Shown: positions 5,875-13,788 of the stretch, one piece after another
Position numbering within the stretch: position 1 is the first letter of the stretch
How the letters are laid out: each line of letters begins with the position of its first letter
Virus record (IMG/VR): IMGVR_UViG_3300031885_000092
Location: 1 to 26,896 of that record
Length of the DNA stretch: 26,896 nt
Direction: 5' to 3' (one strand)
Origin: a virus
Position numbers and translations under genes: made by a program
Notes under the pieces: model-generated
Seen by the model: the letters and a program-made list of their open reading frames with translations, nothing else
What the model was told of the DNA's origin: nothing
The model's database searches: none

Positions 5875-7845
5875 CTATAGTTTAGCGATTCGTGAGAAAT
5901 TCCCACTCTTTTCAAATTTTATTACTGACCTAAATCGATCAAATAAATGATCGCCGCGATGACTAATCACGAATAAGTTTGTGTCGTCATCAAATTCTTC
6001 GAATATTTTAAATAGATTATCTATAGATGCATCATCCATAGAAGAGTCTAGTATCTCATCCATTATCAATATGTTTGTATTGGTTGAGTTCTTCATCTTA
6101 GCAACTTGTCGCCATGTTAGCAATAAGCTTAGGTCTATCTTAGTTTTCTCACCTTCAGAGAAGTTAGTATACTTGAAATCGTCTCTATGTCTAGATTTAA
6201 TAGTCTCATCAAAGTTTTCGTCTATATTGAAGTTGACGAAGAAATCCATTGCAGATAGGTACTTGTTGATTAGCTTGTTCATTACTGGTAGATATTGCTT
6301 TACTATTCTAGTTTTGATGCCGGTATCTTTTAGTAGATTAGATGCATATTCATAGTATTGCTTTTCATTAGAGAGTCTTTCTTGTTCAGCCATGATTGTT
6401 TGTAGGTGCTCTACCATTGCAATAAGCGCACCATTATCGTTTTCAATCGTATCTTTACGCACTGATAGCAAGTCTATCTCTCTGTTTATCTTAGAGATGT
6501 ACTGATTCATTGCTGATATCGTTGAGTTGTTGCCAACTATCTCGTTGTTATGCTGTGTTATCTGTTTATTAATTCCTTGTATCTCAGTTAGTCTGGTGTT
6601 CAATCGTTTTATTTCGGTAGATATCTCATCAACACCTTTGTTTATTTGGTCTCGTTTAGTTGTCTTTTCTGCAACTTGAGCAGTTTTAAATCCAACATCT
6701 AGTACTTGTCTGCATGTTGGACAGTCATCATTCTGGTGATAAAACGCGATATCTTTGTTTATAGAGCTAATGCTATACGCTAATTTAGCCTCCATTTGAA
6801 TCATCTTCCTAGACTTTGTTTCTACAGAAAGTTTATCATCTATTTTTTTCTGTAGAGATTCTATATGTTTTTGTATTAATACACCATCAGCAAGTAGACG
6901 TTCATTCTGTAATTGAGAAGTTTCAATTTCTCCCAGCTTTCTAGCAACTTCTTCATCATTATGCTTTTTATGTTCATCTATATTCTTCTTCTGTAGTTTT
7001 ATCTTTTCTGCGGTAATATTCAATTCATACTTGTTGTTGGATGAATCGTCTTTAATAGTAGACAGCTTTTCCTTGACCAGAGAATTCATTGACGAGAATA
7101 TCTGAATGTCCAACAAATCTTCAATGATAGCTCGTCTATCACCCGCAGAAAGTTGCATGAATGGGACGAACGACGCAGAACCTAGTATAACCACTTGTGT
7201 GAATGATTTGAAGTTCAGTTTCAGAATAACTTTCTCAAGGTAGTCCTGATAATCCTTAGCCTTGGCATCTTGATTTATCAATACGCTACCACAATATATT
7301 TCGAATACATTAGGTTTTATTCCACGTATTACCTTATATTCTTTAGTTCCTATGGTGAATTCTACCTCAACCACACCATCAGATGTATTGATACTGTTTA
7401 GTAGATTCCCCTTATTGATCTTTCGGAATGGTTTACCGAACAACACAAAACACAACGCATCAAGCATGGTCGAGTTATGTGACAAAATATCGCCGGTATA
7501 AAATCTGTGGTGTTTTGAGTCTATAGACAAATCATACATATTTGAAGTTGTCCCCAATTCAACTACGGAAATTACTAGTTCGGATCCAATCTTTGTTAAT
7601 ATCTTAGTTATATTTGGTATACAATCTTTAACATACATTTCATTATATTGATCATCAAAAATTATATGGGTGTCTGCACACTTCAACATAAGCCCAGACT
7701 CTGTTGTTATTTCCCACTCTACATATTCTATGGTTTGGTGTATGTGAGTAATAGGTTTCCATCCAGTGTCAGTTTCGATGCTCCAATCAGATACACCAAA
7801 ACTATTGGTAAATTTATGATGTGTTATGTCAGATAATTGGTTCAT
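5875..7845 (-). CDS. 46: C-terminal half of split-intein gp46: IntC plus Rad50-like ATPase
   Basis: 656 aa. Residues 1-124 are the C-terminal part of a split intein; Ser125 starts the C-extein, which continues Walker A as STMLDALCFVLFGKP. The rest is gp46, the SMC/Rad50-type ATPase that works with gp47 nuclease in recombination and DNA end processing: long coiled coils (about 265-370 and 385-500), a zinc hook CPTC (375-378), signature FSEGEKTKIDLSLLL (562-576), Walker B ILIMDEILD (592-600) and switch His in ISHRGDH. Joined to the upstream half it gives a 572-aa gp46, close to T4 (560 aa). The ATG overlaps the end of the endonuclease gene by 17 nt; GGAG lies about 10 nt upstream. Confidence 0.93.
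   Translation of the reverse strand: MNQLSDITHHKFTNSFGVSDWSIETDTGWKPITHIHQTIEYVEWEITTESGLMLKCADTHIIFDDQYNEMYVKDCIPNITKILTKIGSELVISVVELGTTSNMYDLSIDSKHHRFYTGDILSHNSTMLDALCFVLFGKPFRKINKGNLLNSINTSDGVVEVEFTIGTKEYKVIRGIKPNVFEIYCGSVLINQDAKAKDYQDYLEKVILKLNFKSFTQVVILGSASFVPFMQLSAGDRRAIIEDLLDIQIFSSMNSLVKEKLSTIKDDSSNNKYELNITAEKIKLQKKNIDEHKKHNDEEVARKLGEIETSQLQNERLLADGVLIQKHIESLQKKIDDKLSVETKSRKMIQMEAKLAYSISSINKDIAFYHQNDDCPTCRQVLDVGFKTAQVAEKTTKRDQINKGVDEISTEIKRLNTRLTEIQGINKQITQHNNEIVGNNSTISAMNQYISKINREIDLLSVRKDTIENDNGALIAMVEHLQTIMAEQERLSNEKQYYEYASNLLKDTGIKTRIVKQYLPVMNKLINKYLSAMDFFVNFNIDENFDETIKSRHRDDFKYTNFSEGEKTKIDLSLLLTWRQVAKMKNSTNTNILIMDEILDSSMDDASIDNLFKIFEEFDDDTNLFVISHRGDHLFDRFRSVIKFEKSGNFSRIAKL
7474..7845 (-). 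other. IntC of the gp46 split intein (124 aa)
   Basis: Block B-like WEITTESGLMLKCADTHIIF (residues 44-63; His60 is the block B His) and blocks F/G ending YDLSIDSKHHRFYTGDILSHN. The final His-Asn is followed by Ser+1. Because block B is in the C-terminal piece, the split lies between blocks A and B, the atypical position. Confidence 0.9.
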
Positions 7846-8881
7846 TTATAAAGCACTCCGTCCATCCTTCAAATTTCTCTTTTGGTGTGTATTTGTCGCC
7901 TATATTATTTTTAATAATATCTTGCTCCATTAAAAAACATTTATGTATAGTATCATAGACCGTATTAATAATATCATAACTGTATCCGCCTATTACATGT
8001 CCTCGGCATCTCTTTCTTATAGTTTTAGTGGTTATACCTATCTTATAGAATACTTCGTCATCGTTATATACCTTAAGTAAATAAAGGATACCTGGAATAT
8101 TTAATTCTTCGTCCCATAGTGTTCTATAGTTAACCGTAGGAGCCTTTCTCCTGCATATATCTTCCTTTTCATCGTCAGATTTTGCATTTAATGTGGTTTG
8201 CCAGCTATCTTGTCTGGCATCCCACAATTCTTGTCCCTTCACTGTGCCATATTTATCTATACAGATACCCAAAGAAAATGTATTTTGTGCGTCAGACACC
8301 ATACTGATTGATTCTTCTTTGGTAAAGCCTCTTAATATATAATATTCTTTACATCTTCTAGAGCTTGCTTTATGCATTTCAATGTCTCTATCTGCCGCCG
8401 CTTTATTACCGCTAATGTTATTACTGTGTTTTTTTGTCGCCGCCAATTCTATAGACTCTTGTTCGGAGTATCCTCGTTCCATCCAATATTCCTTTCGTAT
8501 AGGTCTTTGTGTGTTTCTTTTATAATCCGCTTCGGGTTCTGTATATAAAGCTCCAGTTAAAGGATTTATTTTACATATCCAAAACTCGATCGAAAATGGT
8601 GATGGTGTTTTTTTTATTGGAAAATTAGCTTTTGATTTGTATTTAGCTTCACTATCGCTCCATCCACGACATTGCCAGTAACCAATGGTGTGCGCTCCCT
8701 GTTCGAGAAATACATATTCTGAACATATCAATTGTTTAGATTTAACCACATTATTAGATGTTTCTGGATGATCTAATAGAAATTGATTTAGTTCCTTTCT
8801 AAAATCAGGATGAAGGTTTTTTATTTTGTCGTCTAAGCACTCGTTAATCTTTTCCTGTATTGTTCTGTTTCTCTTGTTCAT
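7829..8881 (-). CDS. GIY-YIG-type homing endonuclease between the gp46 intein halves
   Basis: 350 aa. The C-terminal domain (about 263-345) reads GILYLLKVYNDDEVFYKIGI with Arg residues following, a Glu at 319 and a final KFEGWTECF, as in the GIY-YIG/T5orf172-like nuclease group. The N-terminal two thirds carries three related segments of the form Y-W/Y-x-x-R-G-(W/Y/F)-(S/T)-x-x-E near residues 68, 132 and 180, probably DNA-binding repeats. The ATG at 8881 overlaps the end of the IntN frame by 38 nt and has AGGA about 7 nt upstream; a late promoter lies at 8945-8952. It presumably promotes spread of the split intein into intein-free gene 46; that is inferred from position. Confidence 0.85.
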   Translation of the reverse strand: MNKRNRTIQEKINECLDDKIKNLHPDFRKELNQFLLDHPETSNNVVKSKQLICSEYVFLEQGAHTIGYWQCRGWSDSEAKYKSKANFPIKKTPSPFSIEFWICKINPLTGALYTEPEADYKRNTQRPIRKEYWMERGYSEQESIELAATKKHSNNISGNKAAADRDIEMHKASSRRCKEYYILRGFTKEESISMVSDAQNTFSLGICIDKYGTVKGQELWDARQDSWQTTLNAKSDDEKEDICRRKAPTVNYRTLWDEELNIPGILYLLKVYNDDEVFYKIGITTKTIRKRCRGHVIGGYSYDIINTVYDTIHKCFLMEQDIIKNNIGDKYTPKEKFEGWTECFINEPII

Positions 8882-9080
8882 AAAATTTTCCTATAGTGGT
8901 TTCTATTATTTCACCAGTCATATTATTCTGTATCTTTATAGGAGTATTTATACAAACACATTTGCCAGCACCATTAGATCCAATTATCAGTGTGCTCTTG
9001 GACGAGTTCAGTTTTATTTCGGTAAACACATTACCAGTACTTAATATGTTTTTGTATCTCAACAATTTAAAAATTATCAT
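8844..9080 (-). CDS. 46: N-terminal half of split-intein gp46
   Basis: 78 aa. Residues 1-40 are the gp46 N-terminus ending in the first seven residues of Walker A (GSNGAGK); Cys41 begins the intein. The intein fragment of 38 aa (CVCINTPIKIQ then EIIETTIGKFYEQ) contains only block A. Protein splicing in trans with the product of 5875-7845 is needed to make a whole P-loop, so active gp46 depends on splicing. The ATG overlaps the gp47 stop (ATGA), as expected for the 47-46 pair. Confidence 0.9.
   Translation of the reverse strand: MIIFKLLRYKNILSTGNVFTEIKLNSSKSTLIIGSNGAGKCVCINTPIKIQNNMTGEIIETTIGKFYEQEKQNNTGKD
8847..8960 (-). other. IntN of the gp46 split intein (38 aa)
   Basis: Starts with Cys (codon 8960-8958) immediately after the Walker A Lys. 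Block A only; no block B Thr-x-x-His. Length is near that of atypically split IntN fragments (25-40 aa) rather than the usual about 100 aa. Confidence 0.88.
8945..8952 (-). promoter_or_regulatory. T4-type late promoter inside the gp46 IntN
   Basis: Exact TATAAATA on the minus strand within the codons for Cys-Ile-Asn-Thr of IntN. RNA starting here would lack the IntN start but carry the endonuclease gene (ATG at 8881, about 57 nt later) and the gp46 C-half. Confidence 0.55.
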
Positions 9081-10138
9081 ACACGTTCACTATTCAATGC
9101 TTCAACATATATTTCATGTAGGATACCTTTCAACCTAGAGTTGTCTATATTATCCTCCTGCACAGAATCAACGAACTTGTTCAGTATGGCTAATGTGTCT
9201 TCTGATTGGGTAATTATATCATCACTACCGTTCTCGGTCAAGTCAATTACATCCTCGATGATAGTAACATCAGTGGGATTGACACTATACAAATGTTCCA
9301 TGAATTTGTCGAATCGGTATGGATCATTCTTGTTCAACACAATCACCTTAACATATCTATCAGTGACATACGAGTAATCTACTTGTTCGGAATTCTGAAC
9401 AGAGTCATCATATACCACCTTAAAGAACATATCATTAGGGTTTGGTATGAATTCTAGTTCAAAATTCTGAACATCATACAAGTGGAACCCACGAACATCC
9501 TCGTGATCTGACCACGTTAATTGGTATGGATTGCCGAGGTAGTAGATACTATCAGCACTAGATCTGTGATGATAATGGCCCGAAAACGTGTTCATGAATT
9601 TTCTGAACATGGTTCTGTCTAGTCCATCATGTGCAGCCATTCCTTTGTACATAGAGAAACCTGCTATCTCAAAGTGCCCCATACAGATCAGTGCTTTAGT
9701 GTCGGTAATCTCATCCAAACAATCCTGGTAATTATCTGCACATATCCAAGGGATCATACAGATGGGTTGTCCATCAACAACAATGGTCTGTGGTGAGTCT
9801 ATCACATTCACATTTGGATATTCATTCAATAGCAGGTCAACCGAATTGGTGTTGTTACTATTCTTATGGAAACAATCGTGATTACCTGCCAGCATGTGTA
9901 CTTTAATGTTCAATGATTGTAGCTTATCAAAGAACATTTCCTTGGTTCTCTTTAGAGTTAAGAAGTTTACATACTTGCGTCTATCGAAAGTATCACCAAG
10001 TATTAGTAATGTGTCTATCTTATTAGCTAATAGTGTTGGAAAGAACGTATTATCATAGAATTTCTCATAGAAATCTAGAAAGGTGATGCTATCATTTCTA
10101 CTACCAAAATGTTGATCAGTTATAATTGCTACTCTCAT
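9077..10138 (-). CDS. 47: gp47 recombination nuclease (Mre11-like)
   Basis: 353 aa, close to T4 gp47 (339 aa). With gp46 it resects DNA ends and supports recombination-dependent replication. Calcineurin-type phosphoesterase motifs occur in order: ITDQHFG (D-x-H, residues 7-12), LLILGDTFDRR (G-D-x-x-D-R), LAGNHDCF (G-N-H-D), GHFE, and GHYHHR (G-H-x-H). All metal ligands appear intact. AGGAGGT lies 3 nt before the ATG, one of the strongest ribosome binding sites in the window. It overlaps the gp46 N-half by four bases. Confidence 0.95.
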   Translation of the reverse strand: MRVAIITDQHFGSRNDSITFLDFYEKFYDNTFFPTLLANKIDTLLILGDTFDRRKYVNFLTLKRTKEMFFDKLQSLNIKVHMLAGNHDCFHKNSNNTNSVDLLLNEYPNVNVIDSPQTIVVDGQPICMIPWICADNYQDCLDEITDTKALICMGHFEIAGFSMYKGMAAHDGLDRTMFRKFMNTFSGHYHHRSSADSIYYLGNPYQLTWSDHEDVRGFHLYDVQNFELEFIPNPNDMFFKVVYDDSVQNSEQVDYSYVTDRYVKVIVLNKNDPYRFDKFMEHLYSVNPTDVTIIEDVIDLTENGSDDIITQSEDTLAILNKFVDSVQEDNIDNSRLKGILHEIYVEALNSERV

Positions 10139-10146
10139 AACACCTC

Positions 10147-10686
10147 CTATGGCATAAATTGTTCCAAACCTTTTTGTTTTACCACGACAACCTTTCTCGC
10201 TGCCATTATGACCTCGAAGGTCTCTATGAACGCAGATAGATTATCATATATCTCAAATTGTACACCAGTATCACCAAATTCCATTAGGTCGTATTCATCG
10301 GAGATGCCAAACTGTGATGCCGATTTACACTTAATATATTGGTGCTTCTTCTCTTTGTGTATTCGCCTAAGAAACGCATAGTATATGATTTGTGTGAAAT
10401 ACGCAAACGGATTCTGTGTTTTTTGTGGGTTAAAGTTTCTATAATACATCAAGCAGTTTTCTATACCATCGCTGATCATTTCATCCCTATAGGTATAGTT
10501 CATGAAATTTGGCTTGTGTGATAGTCCCTCTGCAATCTTCATGAAGCATTCAGCAATGTAAATAGGAATTTTTGGCTGTATACTATCACATGACGTAGCA
10601 TGATCACACGCAGTAGAGTGTTTCGCTAACGCATCTAAAAAGTCAGCATTATTTACATAATTTTTCTTTGGTTTCTTGACTTTCAT
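10147..10686 (-). CDS. 55: late-transcription sigma factor gp55
   Basis: 179 aa (T4 185 aa). gp55 directs host RNA polymerase to TATAAATA late promoters and is activated through gp45 and gp33. KKNYVNNADFLDAL opens as in T4; IAEGLSHKPNFMNYTYRDEM, SDGIENCLMYYRNF and NPFAYFTQIIYYAFLRRI match the sigma region 2 core, the last part contacting the -10 element. GGGAG precedes the ATG. The exact TATAAATA motifs found upstream of several late genes in this window are its expected targets. Confidence 0.95.
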   Translation of the reverse strand: MKVKKPKKNYVNNADFLDALAKHSTACDHATSCDSIQPKIPIYIAECFMKIAEGLSHKPNFMNYTYRDEMISDGIENCLMYYRNFNPQKTQNPFAYFTQIIYYAFLRRIHKEKKHQYIKCKSASQFGISDEYDLMEFGDTGVQFEIYDNLSAFIETFEVIMAARKVVVVKQKGLEQFMP

Positions 10687-10702
10687 ATAGCTCCCTATGA
10701 CA

Positions 10703-11023
10703 TTAATGTAATTTAGTGTTCTTTTCTATTATGTCATCAACACTATCAAGTTCATTGTCTTCAGCAATAACTTTATTATAGAATGCTATCAGCTCCTCTG
10801 TTGGGTCGAAAACACACAATATATCCTTAGCATCCATTATGGTTTCATTGGTCTGTATTAGTTCAATGGGGGACCAATGTCTAATAATAAGGTTTGATTC
10901 TTCTCCCTCATAGTCCATAAAAACAGTCATTGGGTTTTTTAAAAAACAAGTATTGCCGATATTGAGATATTCACATACAATATCCATACCACAGGTTAAT
11001 CTTAACAGCTTAATCTCATCCAT
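10703..11023 (-). CDS. Sm-like conserved T4-like phage protein, function unknown
   Basis: 106 aa from ATG 11023, which overlaps the uvsW stop (TGATG); a GTG one codon earlier is possible. The N-terminal IKLLRLTCGMDIVCEYL, then FLKNPMTVFM, is the short beta-rich LSm-like pattern found in small proteins encoded near uvsW and 55 in marine T4-like phages. The C-terminal half has PTEELIAFYNKVIAEDNE. I do not know its function. An RNA-related role would be only a guess from the fold. Confidence 0.7.
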   Translation of the reverse strand: MDEIKLLRLTCGMDIVCEYLNIGNTCFLKNPMTVFMDYEGEESNLIIRHWSPIELIQTNETIMDAKDILCVFDPTEELIAFYNKVIAEDNELDSVDDIIEKNTKLH

Positions 11024-12528
11024 CACTTGAGTCCTATTTTGTATAATTTAAATTTGAATTTTTCTTCTGTATAGATTTTTGTGCGTTCCACAAAGTGTTT
11101 TAGTGTGAAATTTACGTGCTTTTTATGTCTGATGTCATCCGCTATGTCATATAGTGTTGCCATTTCTTTCCCGTCTGATTGACGTAATCCTCGCCCAATA
11201 CTCTGTAGGTTCCTTACTCTACTTTTGCTGGGTGATGCAAAAATTATATTATGTAGATTTCTAATAGAAACTCCTGTAGAATAAACCCCAAACGATGCTA
11301 CAATGATAGCATTAGATTCGGACTCTACTATTTTTCGTATAGATTCTCTATCATCCGTTGATGTTCCGCCATGAACAAAGAACACTTTTCTATCACCTAT
11401 TTGCTTCGAGTTCTTGATAAGATTATACAGTATTTTGCCGTGTTTGTCTACCAGCTGAAACAGTACTAGAGTGTTACTTTTCATACTAACAGCAAGATTT
11501 TTTATGAATTTATTACGTAAATCATTTAGGATAAGGTACTCGATTTCTTCCTGATACGTACAGGACTTTAGCAAGTCACAAGCTTCATCTGGATGCTTGA
11601 GTACCAAACACTTAATGTTGAGATCAGCTATTTGTTTCTTGTCAATTAGCTCCTTTGTTGTGATAACTTTCTTAACCGTACCGAACAATCCTTCGATGAC
11701 GAGTTTATGGGTTTTCATGCCGGATAATGTACCTGTCAACCCTATTCGGTATTTTGTGTTTGATAGTTTTTCCATAATGTCTCGTATGGAATTTGCTTGT
11801 GCTAGATGCACTTCATCGCACATAACATAGTCGAATTGGTCGAAATATGATTTATCCTGCTTGTACACAGATTGCCATGTTGAGATTATTAGCTTTTTGT
11901 CTGATTGTTTGTGCTGACCTTGGTGAACTTTATGCACATTACTTTCCACGTCAAATCCGTTACCGCTGGAGTAATCTTCGAAATCAGAAAACAATTGCGA
12001 CACAAGGTTTACCGTTGGTACTATGATGAGTCCTTTTAGATCCTGATAATCCAGCAGTTGGCGAAACAACAGGTATATTATTAGACTCTTACCACTGCTT
12101 GTCGGTGATAATAGCAATGCCCGTTTTTTCTGCATTGAGTGTATAAAAGCTACCGCCTGATGTTCATTGACAGTTATTGGTTTTCCGTGGGCACATAGCT
12201 TCAAATCAGCAAAGAATTCTGTCGCTAATTTGTTTGAAAATGAGTCTTCCATGTCAGCGTTGGTGTCGTCATATTCATATGTGTATTCGTGTGATTGACA
12301 GAACTCCTCCACGTATGGTATAAGACCAAAATACAACAATCTAGTTTGTGTGTTCAATAGACGAATCTTACCATCGAATATCTTATTGCGATATGATGGC
12401 ATGTATTGATACCCAGGAACCATGAACGTGAGTGTGTCACCAAGTTCTTGTGCGATTGCTCGTTCACAAATTACCTTGGCATACACCTCGTTGTACTTAG
12501 AAATTATGATGTCTGGTTTAGTTTCCAC
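11023..12528 (-). CDS. uvsW: UvsW DNA/RNA helicase
   Basis: 501 aa (T4 503 aa). UvsW is a superfamily-2 helicase that unwinds origin R-loops and branched recombination intermediates, switching replication from origin-primed to recombination-primed. Motif I is SPTSSGKS, motif Ia IIVPTVNLV, motif II DEVH, motif III GLTGTL, and motif VI QSIGRGLRQ; the N-terminal region matches the T4 DNA-binding domain. The start is GTG at 12528, overlapping uvsY by 11 nt with GGGAG upstream. Confidence 0.95.
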   Translation of the reverse strand: METKPDIIISKYNEVYAKVICERAIAQELGDTLTFMVPGYQYMPSYRNKIFDGKIRLLNTQTRLLYFGLIPYVEEFCQSHEYTYEYDDTNADMEDSFSNKLATEFFADLKLCAHGKPITVNEHQAVAFIHSMQKKRALLLSPTSSGKSLIIYLLFRQLLDYQDLKGLIIVPTVNLVSQLFSDFEDYSSGNGFDVESNVHKVHQGQHKQSDKKLIISTWQSVYKQDKSYFDQFDYVMCDEVHLAQANSIRDIMEKLSNTKYRIGLTGTLSGMKTHKLVIEGLFGTVKKVITTKELIDKKQIADLNIKCLVLKHPDEACDLLKSCTYQEEIEYLILNDLRNKFIKNLAVSMKSNTLVLFQLVDKHGKILYNLIKNSKQIGDRKVFFVHGGTSTDDRESIRKIVESESNAIIVASFGVYSTGVSIRNLHNIIFASPSKSRVRNLQSIGRGLRQSDGKEMATLYDIADDIRHKKHVNFTLKHFVERTKIYTEEKFKFKLYKIGLK

Positions 12529-12955
12529 TTTTGAATTTCTCCCAGTCTATAAATGATCTCAACTCCCAATTGCGGTTCTTTACTTCACCCAAAATGGATT
12601 CTAATGCATAGATACACTCGTCATGAAACATTTTTCGTTCTAACAATTTTATTAGGTTTTTATCGGCATCTAGATAACCACTTAATTCGGATTTTATCAC
12701 TTTTAGTGGTGACGGGTCCCAGCCATGTATTGCTAAATCATCTTCGGATAGCTTTCCCAAGTGCCACAACCCCCTAACACTTTTCATTTGTACATAGTCA
12801 AATTGTGCTTTCTTTGATGCAAGCTTGTGCTTAACTAATATTGACAGGTATTTGTTGTGTAGTTTTGGTATATTGATTAGTTCGTTGCCAGGCTGAGTTA
12901 TATCCATTTCAGCGTCAACAGCCCATAATTGTAGGATTTCATCTAGTTTTTTCAT
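12518..12955 (-). CDS. uvsY: UvsY recombination mediator
   Basis: 145 aa (T4 137 aa). UvsY loads UvsX recombinase onto gp32-covered single-stranded DNA. The conserved pattern is seen: a Leu-rich N-terminus (KKLDEILQLWAVDAEMDI), a basic middle (VKHKLASKKAQFDYVQMK), and the C-terminal ADKNLIKLLERKM followed by ALESILGEVKNRNWELRSF. The order uvsY-uvsW is as in T4. Upstream lies the repeat-rich noncoding region 12956-13199. Confidence 0.9.
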   Translation of the reverse strand: MKKLDEILQLWAVDAEMDITQPGNELINIPKLHNKYLSILVKHKLASKKAQFDYVQMKSVRGLWHLGKLSEDDLAIHGWDPSPLKVIKSELSGYLDADKNLIKLLERKMFHDECIYALESILGEVKNRNWELRSFIDWEKFKSGN

Positions 12956-12992
12956 TATATATGCCTATTTTCAATTGGAAATTACAAAATAC

Positions 12993-13021
12993 TTGACAGG
13001 AATCAGAACTCTTGTTATAAT
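12993..13021 (+). promoter_or_regulatory. perfect consensus sigma-70 promoter on the plus strand
   Basis: TTGACA (12993-12998), exactly 17 nt, TATAAT (13016-13021). It points away from uvsY, against all genes of the window, into the repeat array. No plus-strand gene follows. Confidence 0.8.
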
Positions 13022-13030
13022 GCTCTACCA

Positions 13031-13078
13031 CTAGAACAAGTGCTAGAACAGCTTCTAATACAGCTGCTAATGAATCAG
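13031..13078 (+). repeat. four tandem 12-bp repeats
   Basis: Consecutive 12-mers CTAGAACAAGTG, CTAGAACAGCTT, CTAATACAGCTG and CTAATGAATCAG; rough consensus CTARWACAGCTG. They begin just after the plus-strand -10 element. Confidence 0.8.
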
Positions 13079-13113
13079 CACACCAAGAGCGAAGCGATTG
13101 GGGCGAAGCCTGA

Positions 13114-13169
13114 TTAGCACATGTGTTAATACAGTATTAGCACGGTGTTAACACAGTGTTAGTGAGTTG
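13114..13169 (+). repeat. five tandem 11-12 bp repeats
   Basis: TTAGCACATGTG, TTAATACAGTA, TTAGCACGGTG, TTAACACAGTG, TTAGTGAGTTG; consensus TTARCACRGTG. Neighbouring units also form short palindromes (for example TTAACACAGTGTTAG). Related in pattern to the first block (YTA-ACA-G-TG), separated from it by a hairpin segment. Confidence 0.8.
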
Positions 13170-13196
13170 CTTCGCAACGGGACTTCGTCCATGTGC

Positions 13197-13204
13197 TATT
13201 TATA
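13197..13204 (-). promoter_or_regulatory. T4-type late promoter reading toward uvsY
   Basis: Exact TATAAATA on the minus strand at the stop codon of the tube-fold gene, about 240 nt upstream of uvsY; its RNA would be antisense to the plus-strand candidate RNA. Confidence 0.5.
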
Positions 13205-13730
13205 AGGTGTTAATACTAAAGCTTTGGTACTTGAATGACACCTCTGCGGTAATGGTGTCGTCTGCCGATAATTCAGTGTCTAGTGAAATACTGGATAATG
13301 ACACCGGAAATGCATTGGTGAAAGTTATTATTGCTACTGGATTATTCAAAGCACTTAACACGGTAATAGCCAAGTCAGAATAGTTAGAAAGGTTATTGCT
13401 AACATTATTCTTCAATGCGTTTGTGTTAGCTATTCTATCGGCTGTGCTAACTGGTGATGCCATTGCAAGGAACCAATTATATAGCTGACTCCATGACTGT
13501 AATTGTTCATCCACCAGAAACTTTATATCTAGTGAGTCATATGATAACTTATTACCCATGATAGGAATATCCACCATTGGAGTATTATATGTCGGTTGGC
13601 TCAATGATATGCCAGGAATATTAACTGATTGACAGAAATACTGTGTTGCTGGTATCTTGTCAATTGATAGAATGTACTTGGTGGGTTGTAATAAGTTTGT
13701 GTTGCTGGGTGATCTATCTAGTGCTGACAT
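13200..13730 (-). CDS. virion protein of the tail-tube/tail-completion type
   Basis: 176 aa with GAGGAT ahead of the ATG and a late promoter 22 nt upstream. Segments YFCQSVNIPGISLS, NKLSYDSLDIKFLVDEQL and LYNWFLAMASP form the pattern of gp19-fold (tail tube-like) phage proteins; the protein is about the size of gp19 here (181 aa) but clearly distinct. In marine T4-like phages the slot after gene 23 often holds gene 3 (tail completion/sheath stabiliser; T4 gp3 is 176 aa), so gp3 is a reasonable candidate. A second tube-fold protein such as a tube-baseplate adaptor is the alternative. Confidence 0.6.
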   Translation of the reverse strand: MSALDRSPSNTNLLQPTKYILSIDKIPATQYFCQSVNIPGISLSQPTYNTPMVDIPIMGNKLSYDSLDIKFLVDEQLQSWSQLYNWFLAMASPVSTADRIANTNALKNNVSNNLSNYSDLAITVLSALNNPVAIITFTNAFPVSLSSISLDTELSADDTITAEVSFKYQSFSINTL

Positions 13731-13751
13731 GATAATCCTCGTGTGTTGTCA

Positions 13752-13759
13752 CTTATTTA
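13752..13759 (-). promoter_or_regulatory. T4-type late promoter for the tube-fold gene
   Basis: Exact TATAAATA on the minus strand, 22 nt before the ATG at 13730 and just past the gp23 terminator. Confidence 0.75.
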
Positions 13760-13763
13760 TACA

Positions 13764-13788
13764 CATAAAAATGGGTGCCGAAGCACCC
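13764..13788 (-). terminator. intrinsic terminator after gene 23
   Basis: Minus-strand ATGGGTGC-TTCG-GCACCCAT (8-bp stem, TTCG tetraloop, 13788-13769) followed by TTTTATG. It closes the capsid transcription unit. Confidence 0.9.

Larger units (their letters stand above)
13028..13195 (+). ncRNA. candidate structured transcript or replication-origin transcript
   Basis: RNA from the promoter at 12993-13021 would begin near 13028 and cross the two repeat blocks and four small hairpins: CCAA-GAGCGAAGCGA-TTGG (13083-13101), GGC-GAA-GCC (13102-13110), GTTGC-TTC-GCAAC (13166-13178) and GGAC-TTC-GTCC (13180-13190). The GCGAAGC and GCTTCGC segments can also pair long-range. No open reading frame of note lies on this strand. 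Either a small RNA or an origin transcript is possible; expression is not shown. Confidence 0.4.

Noticed and set aside
13031-13169. CRISPR array
   Set aside because: Units are 11-12 bp and directly adjacent without unique spacers; no cas genes. Better described as iteron-like tandem repeats.
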